Shown: one piece after another, positions 50,991-62,903 of the stretch | Position numbering within the stretch: position 1 is the stretch's first letter | Layout of the letters: each line of letters starts with the position of its first letter | Assembly: GCA_002238485.1 (NCBI GenBank) | Contig: MPMG01000002.1 | Coordinates: 240,689-304,688 of the forward strand | Length of the DNA stretch: 64,000 nt | Reading direction: 5' to 3' | From: Chloroflexi bacterium bin20 | Lineage (GTDB): Bacteria > Chloroflexota > Anaerolineae > Aggregatilineales > Phototrophicaceae | Made by a program: the position numbers and the translations under genes | The notes under the pieces: generated by a model | Databases searched by the model: none | Told to the model about the DNA's origin: nothing | What the model saw: the letters and a program-made list of their open reading frames with translations, nothing else

Positions 50991-51566
50991 ATGAATCGAA
51001 CCCAGCCCTTTATAACCGAAATCGACTTTGCCAGCGGAGTCCTTTCGCCTGCTCGCAACATCTATCAGCGCCGTCTCAGCGACATGCCTGGCTATTATGC
51101 CGAACGAGCCGCTGTCGAGCGCATCCTGGCTGACGAAGGCGACCGCTTGATCTATGAAGTGCAGAGCATCACGCTGCCGGCCGATGAAGGCCAGTTGCCG
51201 CATTGCACGACGCGCATTTTGCCTGGGCGCATCGGCGCTGAATTTCACATGACCAAGGGGCATTTTCACGCCCGCCGCGAACAAGGCGAAGTCTATTTCG
51301 GCTTGTCTGGGCAGGGCATGCTGCTGCTGCAGACCGCAGACGGCGCAACCAGCGCTCAGCCCATGCAAGCGGGAACAGCCGCCTATGTGCCGCCATACTG
51401 GGCGCACCGCACGGTCAATATCGGCGCTGAGGACTTCGTCTTTTTTTGCGTGTGGACCGCCGAAGCCGGGCACGATTACGCCACCATTGAGCGCGACGGC
51501 TTTCGCAAGCTGATTGTCCTGCGAGATGGGCAGCCGGCCATCATCGACAACCCGAAATCCGCCTGA
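50991..51566 (+). CDS. Cupin-type glucose-6-phosphate isomerase
   Basis: GRIGAEFHMTKGHFHARREQGEVYFGLSGQGMLLLQT...YVPPYWAHRTVN. Confidence 0.88.
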   Translation: MNRTQPFITEIDFASGVLSPARNIYQRRLSDMPGYYAERAAVERILADEGDRLIYEVQSITLPADEGQLPHCTTRILPGRIGAEFHMTKGHFHARREQGEVYFGLSGQGMLLLQTADGATSAQPMQAGTAAYVPPYWAHRTVNIGAEDFVFFCVWTAEAGHDYATIERDGFRKLIVLRDGQPAIIDNPKSA

Positions 51567-51584
51567 AGAAAGCGGGGCAGGCCC

Positions 51585-53003
51585 ATGGACAAGCCCAATA
51601 TCATCCTCATCATCACCGACCAGCAACGGTACGACACCATCAACGCGCTGGGTTTCCCCTACATGGATACGCCCAACCTCGACCGTCTGGCGCGCGAGGG
51701 AGTCAGCTTCGACAATTGCCACATCACTGCGCCATCCTGCGCGCCAGCCCGCGCCAGCTTGTTCACCGGCTATTATCCGCATGTCACCGGCATCATGCGC
51801 AATGGCGACCGCTGGCGGCGCAGTTGGGTCGAAGATCTAGCAAGCGTTGGCTTTCACTGCGTCAACATCGGCAAAATGCACAGCAATCCTTTTGAAACGC
51901 CGCTGGGCTTTCATGAGCGTTATGTCGTGGAAAACAAAGACCGCTACCTGGAAGGGCGTTATTACTTCGATGAATGGGACAAGGCGCTGGCTGCGCAAGG
52001 ACTGGTCAAGCAGCAGCGCGAAAGTTATCGGCAGCGCACTGATTACCGCGAGCGAATGGGCGCGTTCAGCTGGGACTTGCCGCCGCACTTGCAGTCGGAC
52101 AATTTTGTGGGCGGGCTGGCGCAATGGTGGCTGCGCAGTCATCCGCAGACGCAGCCGCTCTTCTTGCAGATCGGCTTCCCCGGTCCGCATCCGCCTTATG
52201 ACCCCACGCCCGACGCCGCTATCGAATATATCGACCGCGAGCTGCCCCTGCCCAGCGTTACACAAGCCGAGCTGGATTCGCAGCCGCCGCCTTTCCAGCG
52301 CCTGCGCCAGCACAACACCGAGATCGACCACGACTCCATCGTCCACCTCGAGAAGCCGACGCGCTTGCAGCTGCAGCGACTGCGCGCCTATTACGCCGCC
52401 AATGTCAGCATGATCGACCAGCAGGTCGGGCAGATCATGGACGCGCTGGACGAGCAGGGCTACCTGGAAAACAGCGTTGTCATCTTCACTAGCGATCATG
52501 GCGATTGCCTGGGCGACCACGGGCATATCCAAAAGTGGACGATGTACGACATCATCACGCGTGTGCCAGCGCTGTTTTGGGCGCCTGGTCGCTTCCAGGC
52601 CGGCGCGCGAATCGGCGATCTGTGCCAGTGGATGGATATAGGACCGACCGTGCTGGAGCTGGCGGGCGTGCAGCCGCCCAACATGCAGGCGCAGTCGCTG
52701 CTGCCGGCGCTGAAGGGCGAAGCGTGGCAAGGGCGCGAATTGGTCTTCGCCGAGCATCCAGCCGATGGCGTCTATGAAGGACCCTTCATGACCATGGTCC
52801 GCGGCAAGCGCTACAAGCTCGTGCACTTCGCCGGGCAGTCTTACGGGCAACTCTTCGACTTGCAAGCCGATCCCTGGGAAGTCGACAACCGCTGGGATGA
52901 CGAGTCGCTGGCGGACACAAAGCGCGACCTGCTGGATGCGCTGCTGGACTGGCGCATCGAAAGCGCTGTGCAGACGCGGGATGTTTTTCAGGATTATCGC
53001 TAG
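51585..53003 (+). CDS. Sulfatase, Cys-type CxPxR active site
   Basis: PNIILIITDQQRYD, APSCAPARASLFTGYYPH. Confidence 0.92.
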   Translation: MDKPNIILIITDQQRYDTINALGFPYMDTPNLDRLAREGVSFDNCHITAPSCAPARASLFTGYYPHVTGIMRNGDRWRRSWVEDLASVGFHCVNIGKMHSNPFETPLGFHERYVVENKDRYLEGRYYFDEWDKALAAQGLVKQQRESYRQRTDYRERMGAFSWDLPPHLQSDNFVGGLAQWWLRSHPQTQPLFLQIGFPGPHPPYDPTPDAAIEYIDRELPLPSVTQAELDSQPPPFQRLRQHNTEIDHDSIVHLEKPTRLQLQRLRAYYAANVSMIDQQVGQIMDALDEQGYLENSVVIFTSDHGDCLGDHGHIQKWTMYDIITRVPALFWAPGRFQAGARIGDLCQWMDIGPTVLELAGVQPPNMQAQSLLPALKGEAWQGRELVFAEHPADGVYEGPFMTMVRGKRYKLVHFAGQSYGQLFDLQADPWEVDNRWDDESLADTKRDLLDALLDWRIESAVQTRDVFQDYR

Positions 53004-53100
53004 TCGCCCCCTGTGTTTCAAAAACAGCCGATTCACGCTACAATCTGGCTCTGCGAGCGATCGCACCCTTCATCTATCACTACACAACAGGAGCAAACCC

Positions 53101-54570
<1,470 letters not shown>

Positions 54571-54597
54571 CTTGCATTAGCCAAGTCCCAATATAGC

Positions 54598-54618
54598 GGG
54601 CGACCTGATAGGTCGCCC
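54598..54618. repeat. Perfect inverted repeat GGGCGACCT-gat-AGGTCGCCC
   Basis: 9-bp perfect arms, 3-nt loop, between binding protein and permease genes. Confidence 0.9.
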
Positions 54619-54639
54619 CTCATCTGATGTGCTATTGTA

Positions 54640-54660
54640 GGGTCAACCGTTGGTTGACCC
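54640..54660. repeat. Perfect inverted repeat GGGTCAACC-gtt-GGTTGACCC
   Basis: Second 9-bp/3-nt hairpin with the same architecture. Confidence 0.9.
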
Positions 54661-54731
54661 ACTTATTCTTGATCTTCGGTAAACTTCGTTAGCTCATCGA
54701 CGACTACCACAAAAGGTAGCTAAGGGATCAC

Positions 54732-55721
54732 GTGGCAGCATCTGCCAGCAGCATGAGCACCGTGCGCGAAGACCGCATCATGAAGCGCGTCTTCCTCAGT
54801 CCCGCTGTGGTGATTCTGCTGGCTTTGTCGATCTTCCCGCTTTTGTGGTCGCTGGGCATCAGCTTCACCGATATGCAGCGCGGCGGCAGCACCATCGCTC
54901 GCCAGGCGGCAGCCGAAGGCATAGAAAGCGGCGTCGGTTTCCTGGGATTGGGCTTCGAGCTGACGGGGCGCAACTACGAACGTCTGCTGGGCGATACGCG
55001 CCTGCACAGCACCGTGCGCAACACGATGATTTATGTATTCTTCGGCGTATGCATCCAGTACATCATCGGCTTGGGCTTGGCGACCGTGCTCAACCAGCCC
55101 TTCCGCGGGCGCAATATCGTGCGCGTCATCTTTTTGATGCCCATGATGATGACGCCGGTGGCAGCCGCTTATACCGGGCGCATGTTCTTCGACTCCAATC
55201 CGCTGCGTTCGCCCCTGGCGCACTTCTTGCGAGAGGCTGGCAAAGCGATCGGGCTGGAACGTGGCATCTCCGTGCCTTGGTTCACCGACTTGAGCTGGGC
55301 GCCGGTGGCCATCCTGATCATTGATGCCTGGCAATGGATTCCCTTCATGACCTTGATTCTGCTGGCGGGCATGCAAGCCATCCCCGAAGACATATACGAA
55401 GCGGCGCGGGTGGATGGGGCGAATGTCATGCAGATTTTCGCGCGCGTCACCCTGCCCATCCTGCTGCCCATCTCGCTGACGGTCATCCTCATTCGCGGGC
55501 TGGAGATCTTCAAAATCATCGATGTCATCGTGGTGACGACCGGCGGCGGACCGGGCAGCGCCACCGAGTCGCTGACGCTCTACATCTTCGAGCAAGCGCT
55601 GAGCAACGGCAATTATGGTTATGCCAGCGCCATCGCCTATGTTTTGCTGGTTCTGGTGATCATCTTCGCCACCATCTTCCTGGCGACTGGACGGCGACTA
55701 GGCGGGCTGAGGGCAGACTGA
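54732..55721 (+). CDS. Carbohydrate ABC transporter permease
   Basis: [31 protein letters not shown] start or downstream ATG at 54753/54780. Confidence 0.88.
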   Translation: MAASASSMSTVREDRIMKRVFLSPAVVILLALSIFPLLWSLGISFTDMQRGGSTIARQAAAEGIESGVGFLGLGFELTGRNYERLLGDTRLHSTVRNTMIYVFFGVCIQYIIGLGLATVLNQPFRGRNIVRVIFLMPMMMTPVAAAYTGRMFFDSNPLRSPLAHFLREAGKAIGLERGISVPWFTDLSWAPVAILIIDAWQWIPFMTLILLAGMQAIPEDIYEAARVDGANVMQIFARVTLPILLPISLTVILIRGLEIFKIIDVIVVTTGGGPGSATESLTLYIFEQALSNGNYGYASAIAYVLLVLVIIFATIFLATGRRLGGLRAD

Positions 55722-56620
55722 TGGCCAAGAAAGCGAAAAGCAAAAGGCGCAACTGGCGCAGCAGCCGGCGACCGCTGTGGCAATCGGCGCTGCTCTATGC
55801 CATCGTGGTCTTGTGGTGCTTTATCGTGCTCTTCCCCTTCTATTGGCTGGGCACGACCTCGGTGAAGCGCCCCATTGATGTCAGCCGCGGACCCAAATAC
55901 ATCCCCTACCGCGACTTCCAGCCTATCCCCGACCACTGGGATGAAATGTTCGGCAGCCAACGCGAGTCGACCGAGCGCCACTTCCGCAACAGCCTGGTAT
56001 CAGCGATCGGCAGCACGATTTTGTCGGTCATCATCGGCGCGATGGCCGGCTATGGCTTGTCGCGCTTTCGTTATTTCTGGGGACGTCTGGGCTGGGACAA
56101 TGACAATATCGCCTTTTGGATCATATCGCAGCGTTTTCTGCCGCCGGCTATTTTCATCGTGCCCTTCCTGCTGCTCTACAATTTCTTCGGCTTGGTCGAT
56201 ACCTACCCGGGGCTGATCCTCGCCTATACGATGTTCAATATCCCATTCGCGGTGTGGATCATGCGCGACTTTTTTGACGGGCTGCCGGTCGACCTAGAAG
56301 AGAGCGCGCGCGTGGATGGCGCGACCCGCTGGCAGGCATTCATGCGCATCGTGCTGCCGCTCAGCGCGCCGGGCTTGGTGGCCGTGGCGATTTTCTCGTT
56401 CATTTTCGCCTGGAATGAATACCTGTTTGCGCTGATGCTGACGAATTATCAAGCCATCACCATGCCGGTGCTCATCGCCGGGCAAAACAATACACGCGGC
56501 ATCGAATGGTGGTTCATCAGCGCGCTGACTCTGATGGCCGTGGTGCCCGTCATCATCATGGGCTTGTTGCTGGAGCGCTTCATCACGCGCGGTCTGACGG
56601 CCGGCGCGGTCAAGGGATAA
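55721..56620 (+). CDS. Carbohydrate ABC transporter permease
   Basis: [28 protein letters not shown]; 1-nt overlap with upstream permease. Confidence 0.9.
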   Translation: MAKKAKSKRRNWRSSRRPLWQSALLYAIVVLWCFIVLFPFYWLGTTSVKRPIDVSRGPKYIPYRDFQPIPDHWDEMFGSQRESTERHFRNSLVSAIGSTILSVIIGAMAGYGLSRFRYFWGRLGWDNDNIAFWIISQRFLPPAIFIVPFLLLYNFFGLVDTYPGLILAYTMFNIPFAVWIMRDFFDGLPVDLEESARVDGATRWQAFMRIVLPLSAPGLVAVAIFSFIFAWNEYLFALMLTNYQAITMPVLIAGQNNTRGIEWWFISALTLMAVVPVIIMGLLLERFITRGLTAGAVKG

Positions 56621-56689
56621 CCCCCTCGCCTCAACGCTGTCCTCTGTGCTTCGGCATTTGCCTGATGCGGCGGACCGAGCGCGGTTATC

Positions 56690-58186
56690 TCACAGTCCCA
56701 GCTTCCAGGCTGCTTCGTTCCAGCGCAGGGCGTCTTTGAAAGCGCGCAGTTCGGTGCGTTCATCGATCTGCACATAGTCCACACCCGCCATCTCGCAGAA
56801 GTCGTAGAGGTGCTCGGTCCTCAGGGATTGGCTGAAGACGGTGTGATGCGCGCCGCCAGCGTATATCCAGGCGGCCGCCCCGATCGACAGGCTGGGATGT
56901 GGCTGCCAAAGGGCGCGCGCCACCGGCAGCTTGGGCAGGGGCTGTTCCGGGTCTATACAAGTGACTGTGTTGACGATCATGCGGAAGCGGTCGCCCATAT
57001 CCACCAGCGAAGCATTCAAAGCCGCGCCAGCCGCCGTATCAAATACCAGCCGGGCTGGATCCGCCTTGCCGCCGATGCCCAGCGGATGCACTTCTAGGGA
57101 GGGCGTCTGCGCCGCGATCGACGGGCAGACTTCCAGCATGTGCGCGCCCAGCACCGCCTGCCGCCCCGGGGCGAAGTGGTAGGTGTAATCTTCCATGAAG
57201 GATGTGCCGCCGGGCAATCCCTGCGCCATCACCTTCAGCGAGCGCAGCAGCGCCGCCGTCTTCCAGTCGCCTTCTGCGCCAAAGCCATAACCCGCCGCCA
57301 TCAGCCGCTGCACCGCCAGGCCCGGCAGCTGCGCCAAGCCATGCAGATTCTCGAATGTGGTGGTGAAGGCCTCAAAACCGCCCTCGCGCAGGAAAGCGCC
57401 CAAGCCCAGCTCGATGCGCGCCGCTTCACGGATGGCAGCATGCCGCTCGCCGCCTTTGCACAACTCAGCGCTCATGTGATAGCTGGCTTCATATTCGTCT
57501 GTCAGCGCGTCGATCTCGGCATCGCTGGCTTGATTGACGACATCCACCAGATCGCCCAAGCCATAGCCATTGACGGAGTAGCCGAATTGCGCCTGTGCCG
57601 CGACCTTATCGCCTTCGGTGACGGCGACATGACGCATATTATCGCCGAAACGCGCCACTTTCATGCCCTGCGTAGCCTGCCAGGCCCCCGCCGCCCGCGC
57701 CCACACGCCAACCTGCGCCTGCACTGCCGCGTCCTGCCAATGCCCGACCACCACTTTGCGCCGCAAACGCAGCCGACTCATCATGAAGCCGAATTCGCGG
57801 TCTCCATGCGCCGCCTGATTGAGGTTCATGAAGTCCATGTCGATCTCTGACCAGGGGATGTCGCGGTTGTATTGACTGTGCAGGTGCAGCAGCGGCTTCT
57901 GCAAAGCCGACAAGCCAGCGATCCAGTTCTTGGCGGGGGAGAAGGTGTGCATCCAGGCGATGACGCCGACGCAATTGGCTGTACTGTTGGCGGCGCTGCA
58001 TAGGCTGTAGATCTCTTCGGGCGTCGTCAGCACCGGTTTGTAGACGATGTTCAGCGGGATGGCGTCGCAGTTGTCCAGGTGGGCGGCGATCTCCCGCGAA
58101 TGCTGCCCGACCTGCTCGATGGCTTCGGGTCCATAGAGGTGCTGGCTGCCAGTGAGGAACCAGATTTCGTAAGTGCTTAGTGGCAT
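56690..58186 (-). CDS. araA: L-arabinose isomerase
   Basis: [54 protein letters not shown]. Confidence 0.96.
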   Translation of the reverse strand: MPLSTYEIWFLTGSQHLYGPEAIEQVGQHSREIAAHLDNCDAIPLNIVYKPVLTTPEEIYSLCSAANSTANCVGVIAWMHTFSPAKNWIAGLSALQKPLLHLHSQYNRDIPWSEIDMDFMNLNQAAHGDREFGFMMSRLRLRRKVVVGHWQDAAVQAQVGVWARAAGAWQATQGMKVARFGDNMRHVAVTEGDKVAAQAQFGYSVNGYGLGDLVDVVNQASDAEIDALTDEYEASYHMSAELCKGGERHAAIREAARIELGLGAFLREGGFEAFTTTFENLHGLAQLPGLAVQRLMAAGYGFGAEGDWKTAALLRSLKVMAQGLPGGTSFMEDYTYHFAPGRQAVLGAHMLEVCPSIAAQTPSLEVHPLGIGGKADPARLVFDTAAGAALNASLVDMGDRFRMIVNTVTCIDPEQPLPKLPVARALWQPHPSLSIGAAAWIYAGGAHHTVFSQSLRTEHLYDFCEMAGVDYVQIDERTELRAFKDALRWNEAAWKLGL

Positions 58187-58289
58187 GTTCTAATCCTCAT
58201 CGCGTCATGAATGTGCGAGTTTTCCTGTCTGTTTGCGCACTCGCTGCGCCCTCAGCAAGTCCAAGTAAGAATTGAAACGAATTTGTGGC

Positions 58290-58310
58290 GGGCGACCCAA
58301 TGGCTCGCCC
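58290..58310. repeat. Family A palindrome
   Basis: gggcgacccaatggctcgccc, identical to 40608-40628. Confidence 0.9.
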
Positions 58311-58346
58311 CTACATCATCCCCTGTGCCTCTGTGTCAAAACATAA

Positions 58347-59000
58347 TCAGCGCTGTCCATACACATTCTGATAGCGCTCGTGCAGGCTGTCGATGTCGCT
58401 TTGCGCGATTGGGATGACCTCGCCTAGTTGCCGCGCTGTCCAGACGATGGCCGCGTTGTCTTCGGTCATCACCGCTGCTTTGACGGCATCTCGCGCGCTC
58501 TTGCCAACCGTGAACACGCCATGATTTTGCAGCAGCGTGGCGGGACTGCGATGCCCGCGCAAGGCATGCACGACCAGCTCGCCGATGTCTTCGCCGCCGA
58601 TCAATGCGAAGCCGGCGCAGGGTATTTCGCCGCCGAATTCGTCGGCCATGGCGGTGGTGATGCAGGGGATGGGCTGGCCGACCACAGCAAAGGCGGTGGC
58701 ATAACGCGAATGGGTGTGCGCCACGCCATGGACCGCGGACATGTGGCGGTAGATGGCGCAGTGCGAGGCGGTGTCCGATGACGGCGCGTGATCGCCCTGG
58801 ACGACGCGCCCCTGCAAGTCGACCACGACCATGTTCTCGGGCCTCAGCTCGTCAAAAAGGACGCCGCTGGGTTTGATAACGACCAGGTTGCTGGCGGGGT
58901 CGCGGGCGGAGATATTGCCGCTGGTCCAAGCGACCAGGTTGTTGCGCGGCAGCTCGGCGTGCAAGCGGCAGACTTCGTGGCGGAGCTGGGGGAGGAGCAT
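58347..59000 (-). CDS. araD: L-ribulose-5-phosphate 4-epimerase (class II aldolase family)
   Basis: VAWTSGNISARDP, VVIKPSGVLFDEL, SSDTASHCAIYRHMSAVHGVAHTHSRYATAFAV, LLQNHGVFTVG. Confidence 0.92.
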   Translation of the reverse strand: MLLPQLRHEVCRLHAELPRNNLVAWTSGNISARDPASNLVVIKPSGVLFDELRPENMVVVDLQGRVVQGDHAPSSDTASHCAIYRHMSAVHGVAHTHSRYATAFAVVGQPIPCITTAMADEFGGEIPCAGFALIGGEDIGELVVHALRGHRSPATLLQNHGVFTVGKSARDAVKAAVMTEDNAAIVWTARQLGEVIPIAQSDIDSLHERYQNVYGQR

Positions 59001-59009
59001 GGGTGTGGC

Positions 59010-59120
59010 CTAGGCTGTTTTGCAGCGAACCATCTCATACAGTCGCTTGACATCCAGCCCCGTCAGCGACGCGACTTCCACGACCGACAAATAGCTTCGC
59101 TCTGCGTAGTCTTTGCTCAT
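59010..59120 (-). CDS. 36-aa small ORF with HTH-like sequence
   Basis: MSKDYAERSYLSVVEVASLTGLDVKRLYEMVRCKTA, between DUF4870-like gene and araD on the same strand; below the ORF-track length cut-off. Confidence 0.45.
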   Translation of the reverse strand: MSKDYAERSYLSVVEVASLTGLDVKRLYEMVRCKTA

Positions 59121-59132
59121 GACCGCTGTGGA

Positions 59133-59510
59133 TTATGCGCCACCCCGCTCAAACACGCGCAACTTAACCCGATTGGCGAGAGGGATCGTCCGCTCTTCGC
59201 CACGCAAAGCAAACCAAAGGCTGACGATCCAGTTCACCGCCAAGAAGATAGCCATGGCAATCACCAGCGAAAACAGCGAAATCGAAAATATGGGTCCGAT
59301 CACTGGCACCTGCGCCAGCACAAATCCTGCCACCGCCCAGGCCACCAGGCTCAGCGCCAAAGTCAAGAGCGCGCCGATGCTCTGCGCCGCATGCAGGCGG
59401 GTCAAGGGATTGCCACGGTCCAGCGCCAAGCCAAGCAGGCCGCCCAGCAAAGGCAGCACATAGGCCAGCGCCGCCAAGAGACGAGACCCCTCTTTAGGCT
59501 TCTGCGACAT
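59133..59510 (-). CDS. Small membrane protein (DUF4870-like)
   Basis: 125 aa, [25 protein letters not shown]...[12 protein letters not shown], several TM segments. Confidence 0.65.
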   Translation of the reverse strand: MSQKPKEGSRLLAALAYVLPLLGGLLGLALDRGNPLTRLHAAQSIGALLTLALSLVAWAVAGFVLAQVPVIGPIFSISLFSLVIAMAIFLAVNWIVSLWFALRGEERTIPLANRVKLRVFERGGA

Positions 59511-60519
59511 CGATCACCCCCTGCAGTTCCAGCTCATCGGCGAAGTGACAGCGCGCCACATGCCCGGGACCGATCTCCACCAGCGGCGGCGCCTGCTCGC
59601 GACAGATATCCTGCGCATAACGGCAGCGCGGATGGAATACGCAACCCGCCGGTGGATTGGCCGGGCTGGGCACATCGCCTTCCAGGATGACGCGCTCCAT
59701 TTTGATCAGCGGATCAGCCGGCGGCACGGCCGATACCAGCGCTTCGGTGTAGGGATGCCGCGGATTGTGCAGCAGCTCGTCGGTCGGCGCCAGCTCCACC
59801 AGCTTGCCCACATACATCACGGCGATGCGGTCGCAGATGTGCTCGACCACAGACAAATCGTGCGAGATGAAGATGAAAGTCAGCCGCATCTCGTCTTTTA
59901 GCGATTGAAGCAGATTGAGCACCTGCGCCTGCACCGAAACATCCAGCGCCGACACGGGCTCATCGGCGACGATCAGCCGCGGATTGAGCGCCAGGGTGCG
60001 CGCCACGCCGATCCGCTGCCGCTGCCCGCCGCTGAATTCGTGCGGATAACGTCCCATATAGGCGGGTTTCAATCCCACCGACTCCATCAATTCGGCGACT
60101 CGCGCTGTGATCTCGTCGCCACTGGCTGTGCCGTGAATCACGATGGGCTCGGCGATGATATCGCGCACGGTCAAGCGCGGATTGAGTGAACTGAAGGGGT
60201 CTTGGAAGATCATGCGCATCTCTTTGCGCAGGTCTTTCATTTCGCGCTTGCTCAGCTTCGCGACATCCACCCAGCTGCCATCGGCGCGATGAAAAAGCAC
60301 TTCGCCGCCCGTGGGGTCATAGAGCCGCAGCAGCGCGCGCCCGACCGTCGTCTTGCCACAGCCGCTTTCGCCGACCAGCCCCATCACTTCGCGCTCGACC
60401 AACTCGAAGCTGACGCCATCGACCGCCTTGATGGTGCCGACCTGGCGCTGCAGCAGGCCCTGCCGCAGGGGGAAGTGCATCTTCAGGTCATTGACCTTGA
60501 GGATGATGTCTCGTTCCAT
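59494..60519 (-). CDS. Oligopeptide/dipeptide ABC transporter ATP-binding protein (OppF-type)
   Basis: [35 protein letters not shown]-terminal [19 protein letters not shown]. Confidence 0.92.
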   Translation of the reverse strand: MERDIILKVNDLKMHFPLRQGLLQRQVGTIKAVDGVSFELVEREVMGLVGESGCGKTTVGRALLRLYDPTGGEVLFHRADGSWVDVAKLSKREMKDLRKEMRMIFQDPFSSLNPRLTVRDIIAEPIVIHGTASGDEITARVAELMESVGLKPAYMGRYPHEFSGGQRQRIGVARTLALNPRLIVADEPVSALDVSVQAQVLNLLQSLKDEMRLTFIFISHDLSVVEHICDRIAVMYVGKLVELAPTDELLHNPRHPYTEALVSAVPPADPLIKMERVILEGDVPSPANPPAGCVFHPRCRYAQDICREQAPPLVEIGPGHVARCHFADELELQGVIDVAEA

Positions 60520-60591
60520 AGTCGATCCGTCGCTTCCTTAGAATTGGGCTGGGCGCGGACGACCCACTGACTCGCCCCTGCGGACTGCGGA

Positions 60592-61725
60592 TTACAAATT
60601 CGAATAGGGGTCGGCTGCATCGCGCAAGCCATCGCCCAGGAAGTTCAGCCCCAGCACCGCCACCACGATGAAGATGACCGGCGTGAGGATCCAGGTATTC
60701 TGGCCCAGGGTCTCCAGGCTTTGCGCGCTCTTCATCAAGAAGCCCCAGCTCGTCAGCGGCTCCTGTATGCCGATGCCCAGAAAGCTGAGGAAAGCCTCCG
60801 CCAAAATAATCTGCGGGATCATCAGCGTCAAAACCACGATGACATGGCTCAACGTGTTGGGATACAGATGCTTGAAGATAATCCGGAAGTCGCCTGCGCC
60901 CTGCTCCTTCGCCGCCAGGATGAAGTCGGTTTCGCGCAGGGAAAGCACCTTGCCGCGCACCTCGCGCGCCAGCACCGCCCAGCGCAAGAAGGGGAAAATG
61001 AATACCATCATCAGAAAGCGCTGCTCGCCGGACCAAGTCTTCGGTATCACCGCCACCAGCGCCAACCAAAGCGGCAACTCTGGGAAAGACATGATCACTT
61101 CTACTAATCGTTGAATGACATTGTCGATGGCGCCGCCATAATAACCCGAAATCACGCCAACAGACGACCCGACAACGATGGCAATCACAGCCGCCAGGAT
61201 GCTCAGCGACAGCGAAACGCGCCCCGCCAGGCAGATGCGCCCCCAGAGGTCGCGCCCGAAGCGGTCTGTGCCCAGCAGATGCAGCTTCACTCCGTCCGTG
61301 TCGATGCCAAAAAGGTGCAGGTCGGTTGTGATGATGCCGAAGAGCTTGTACTCCCAGCTGCGCACAAAGAACTGCACATGGAAGGGGCTTTCGGTATCGA
61401 TCTTGGGGCGCGCCTGATAGGTGACTGGGTCGATTTCCAAGGTCTGTTTGTAGACAAAGGGACGGAACTGGAAGGCGCCATCGACATCAAAAAAGCGGAT
61501 CTGCGTGGGCGGCGTGTACGAATCGCCCAGCGTGGTCGCATACAAGTCGTAGGGCGAGAAGAACTCGGGAAACATCGCCAGCACAATGAGCATGACGACC
61601 ATCAGACCGCCGACGATGGCCGCCTTGCTGCGGCTAAATCGCTGCCAGACGAGATGCAGATAAGAGTCGCTGCTCTCTTCCATCTCCTCTTCAATGCGTT
61701 CTTCGTTGATTTCCAATTCCTGCAC
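60592..61725 (-). CDS. Oligopeptide ABC transporter permease (OppC-type)
   Basis: [60 protein letters not shown]. Confidence 0.92.
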   Translation of the reverse strand: MQELEINEERIEEEMEESSDSYLHLVWQRFSRSKAAIVGGLMVVMLIVLAMFPEFFSPYDLYATTLGDSYTPPTQIRFFDVDGAFQFRPFVYKQTLEIDPVTYQARPKIDTESPFHVQFFVRSWEYKLFGIITTDLHLFGIDTDGVKLHLLGTDRFGRDLWGRICLAGRVSLSLSILAAVIAIVVGSSVGVISGYYGGAIDNVIQRLVEVIMSFPELPLWLALVAVIPKTWSGEQRFLMMVFIFPFLRWAVLAREVRGKVLSLRETDFILAAKEQGAGDFRIIFKHLYPNTLSHVIVVLTLMIPQIILAEAFLSFLGIGIQEPLTSWGFLMKSAQSLETLGQNTWILTPVIFIVVAVLGLNFLGDGLRDAADPYSNL

Positions 61726-61742
61726 GTTTCACCTGTCCGCGG

Positions 61743-62741
61743 TCAACTGAAGGAAATGCGCGGGTCGAGCACAGCAAGCACCATATCGGCGATGAAATTG
61801 CCCGCAATTAACAGAATGCCGTACAGCAGCATGATGCTGCCGGAAAGATATACATCCTGCTTAAGCAGCGCTTCAACAAACATCGGCGCCATCGTCGGGA
61901 TGCCAAAGACGATGGCCGCTTCCAGCTCGCCCTGAAACATATAGGGCAGCACCGTACCCTGGTAGGCGATGATCGGATGTAGCGCGTTCGGCACCGCATG
62001 TCGATTGATCACCTTTCGTTCTTCCAGTCCCTTGCTGCGCGCTGTCGTCACATATTGCTGATTCAGCACATCGAGAAGATTGCCGCGCATCACGCGCATA
62101 TTCCGCGCCACGCCGCCCAATCCCGCGATGAGGATCACCGGCCCCACATGCTTGAGCAGATCAATGGCTTTAGCTATCGACCAGTCGGCGTAACGGAACT
62201 CTGGCGAATGCAGCGCCGAGACATGCTCCCAGCCCAGACTAAAGGCCAAAAAGTACATGATTATCAGCGCCAGGGAAAAGCGCGGGAAAGATGTCGCGAA
62301 GAAGGCGAATGTCGCCGCCACATTGTCGGCCACGCTATATTGGCGATTGGCGACATAAATGCCCAGCAGAATGCCGACAATTGACGAAATGGCGTGCGCC
62401 GCCAAAGCAATGCCCAGCGTACGCGGCAGGCGCTGCGCCAGCAACTGGCTGACATCCACGCGCTGCGAGAATGACCAGCCAAAATCGCCCTCAAACACGA
62501 TTGCGCCCAGCCACTTGAGATACTGGATGGGCAGGGGATCGAGCAAGCCATACTTGTCGCGCAATCGGTCGGCTGCTTCTTGCGCTTCTTCTTCCGATGC
62601 GCCGCCCAGCCCGACCAACTCTTGTTTGTAGACATCGGCGAAATCACCAGGCGGTATCTGAATGATGACGAAAGCCACGATCGTGATGACGATCAAAATG
62701 AGAATTGATGATATCAGCCGCTGCGCGATAAAGCGGAGCAT
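61743..62741 (-). CDS. Oligopeptide ABC transporter permease (OppB-type)
   Basis: MLRFIAQRLISSILILIVITIVAFVIIQIPPGD, VTTARSKGLEERKVINRHAVPNAL. Confidence 0.92.
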   Translation of the reverse strand: MLRFIAQRLISSILILIVITIVAFVIIQIPPGDFADVYKQELVGLGGASEEEAQEAADRLRDKYGLLDPLPIQYLKWLGAIVFEGDFGWSFSQRVDVSQLLAQRLPRTLGIALAAHAISSIVGILLGIYVANRQYSVADNVAATFAFFATSFPRFSLALIIMYFLAFSLGWEHVSALHSPEFRYADWSIAKAIDLLKHVGPVILIAGLGGVARNMRVMRGNLLDVLNQQYVTTARSKGLEERKVINRHAVPNALHPIIAYQGTVLPYMFQGELEAAIVFGIPTMAPMFVEALLKQDVYLSGSIMLLYGILLIAGNFIADMVLAVLDPRISFS

Positions 62742-62903
62742 AGGCGGGCGACCCTTCAGTCAGCGAATGCTGTTGGCAAGTAAGCCTGTCGAGTATAAAT
62801 CATCTTTTGCAAAAGCCACAACCGGGACGCGATGCTCACGCCCCGTCGCTAAGCCAATATGGGGAGAAGAGCGCAGGCTCATCCCCCCAGAATTGACTTC
62901 GGA

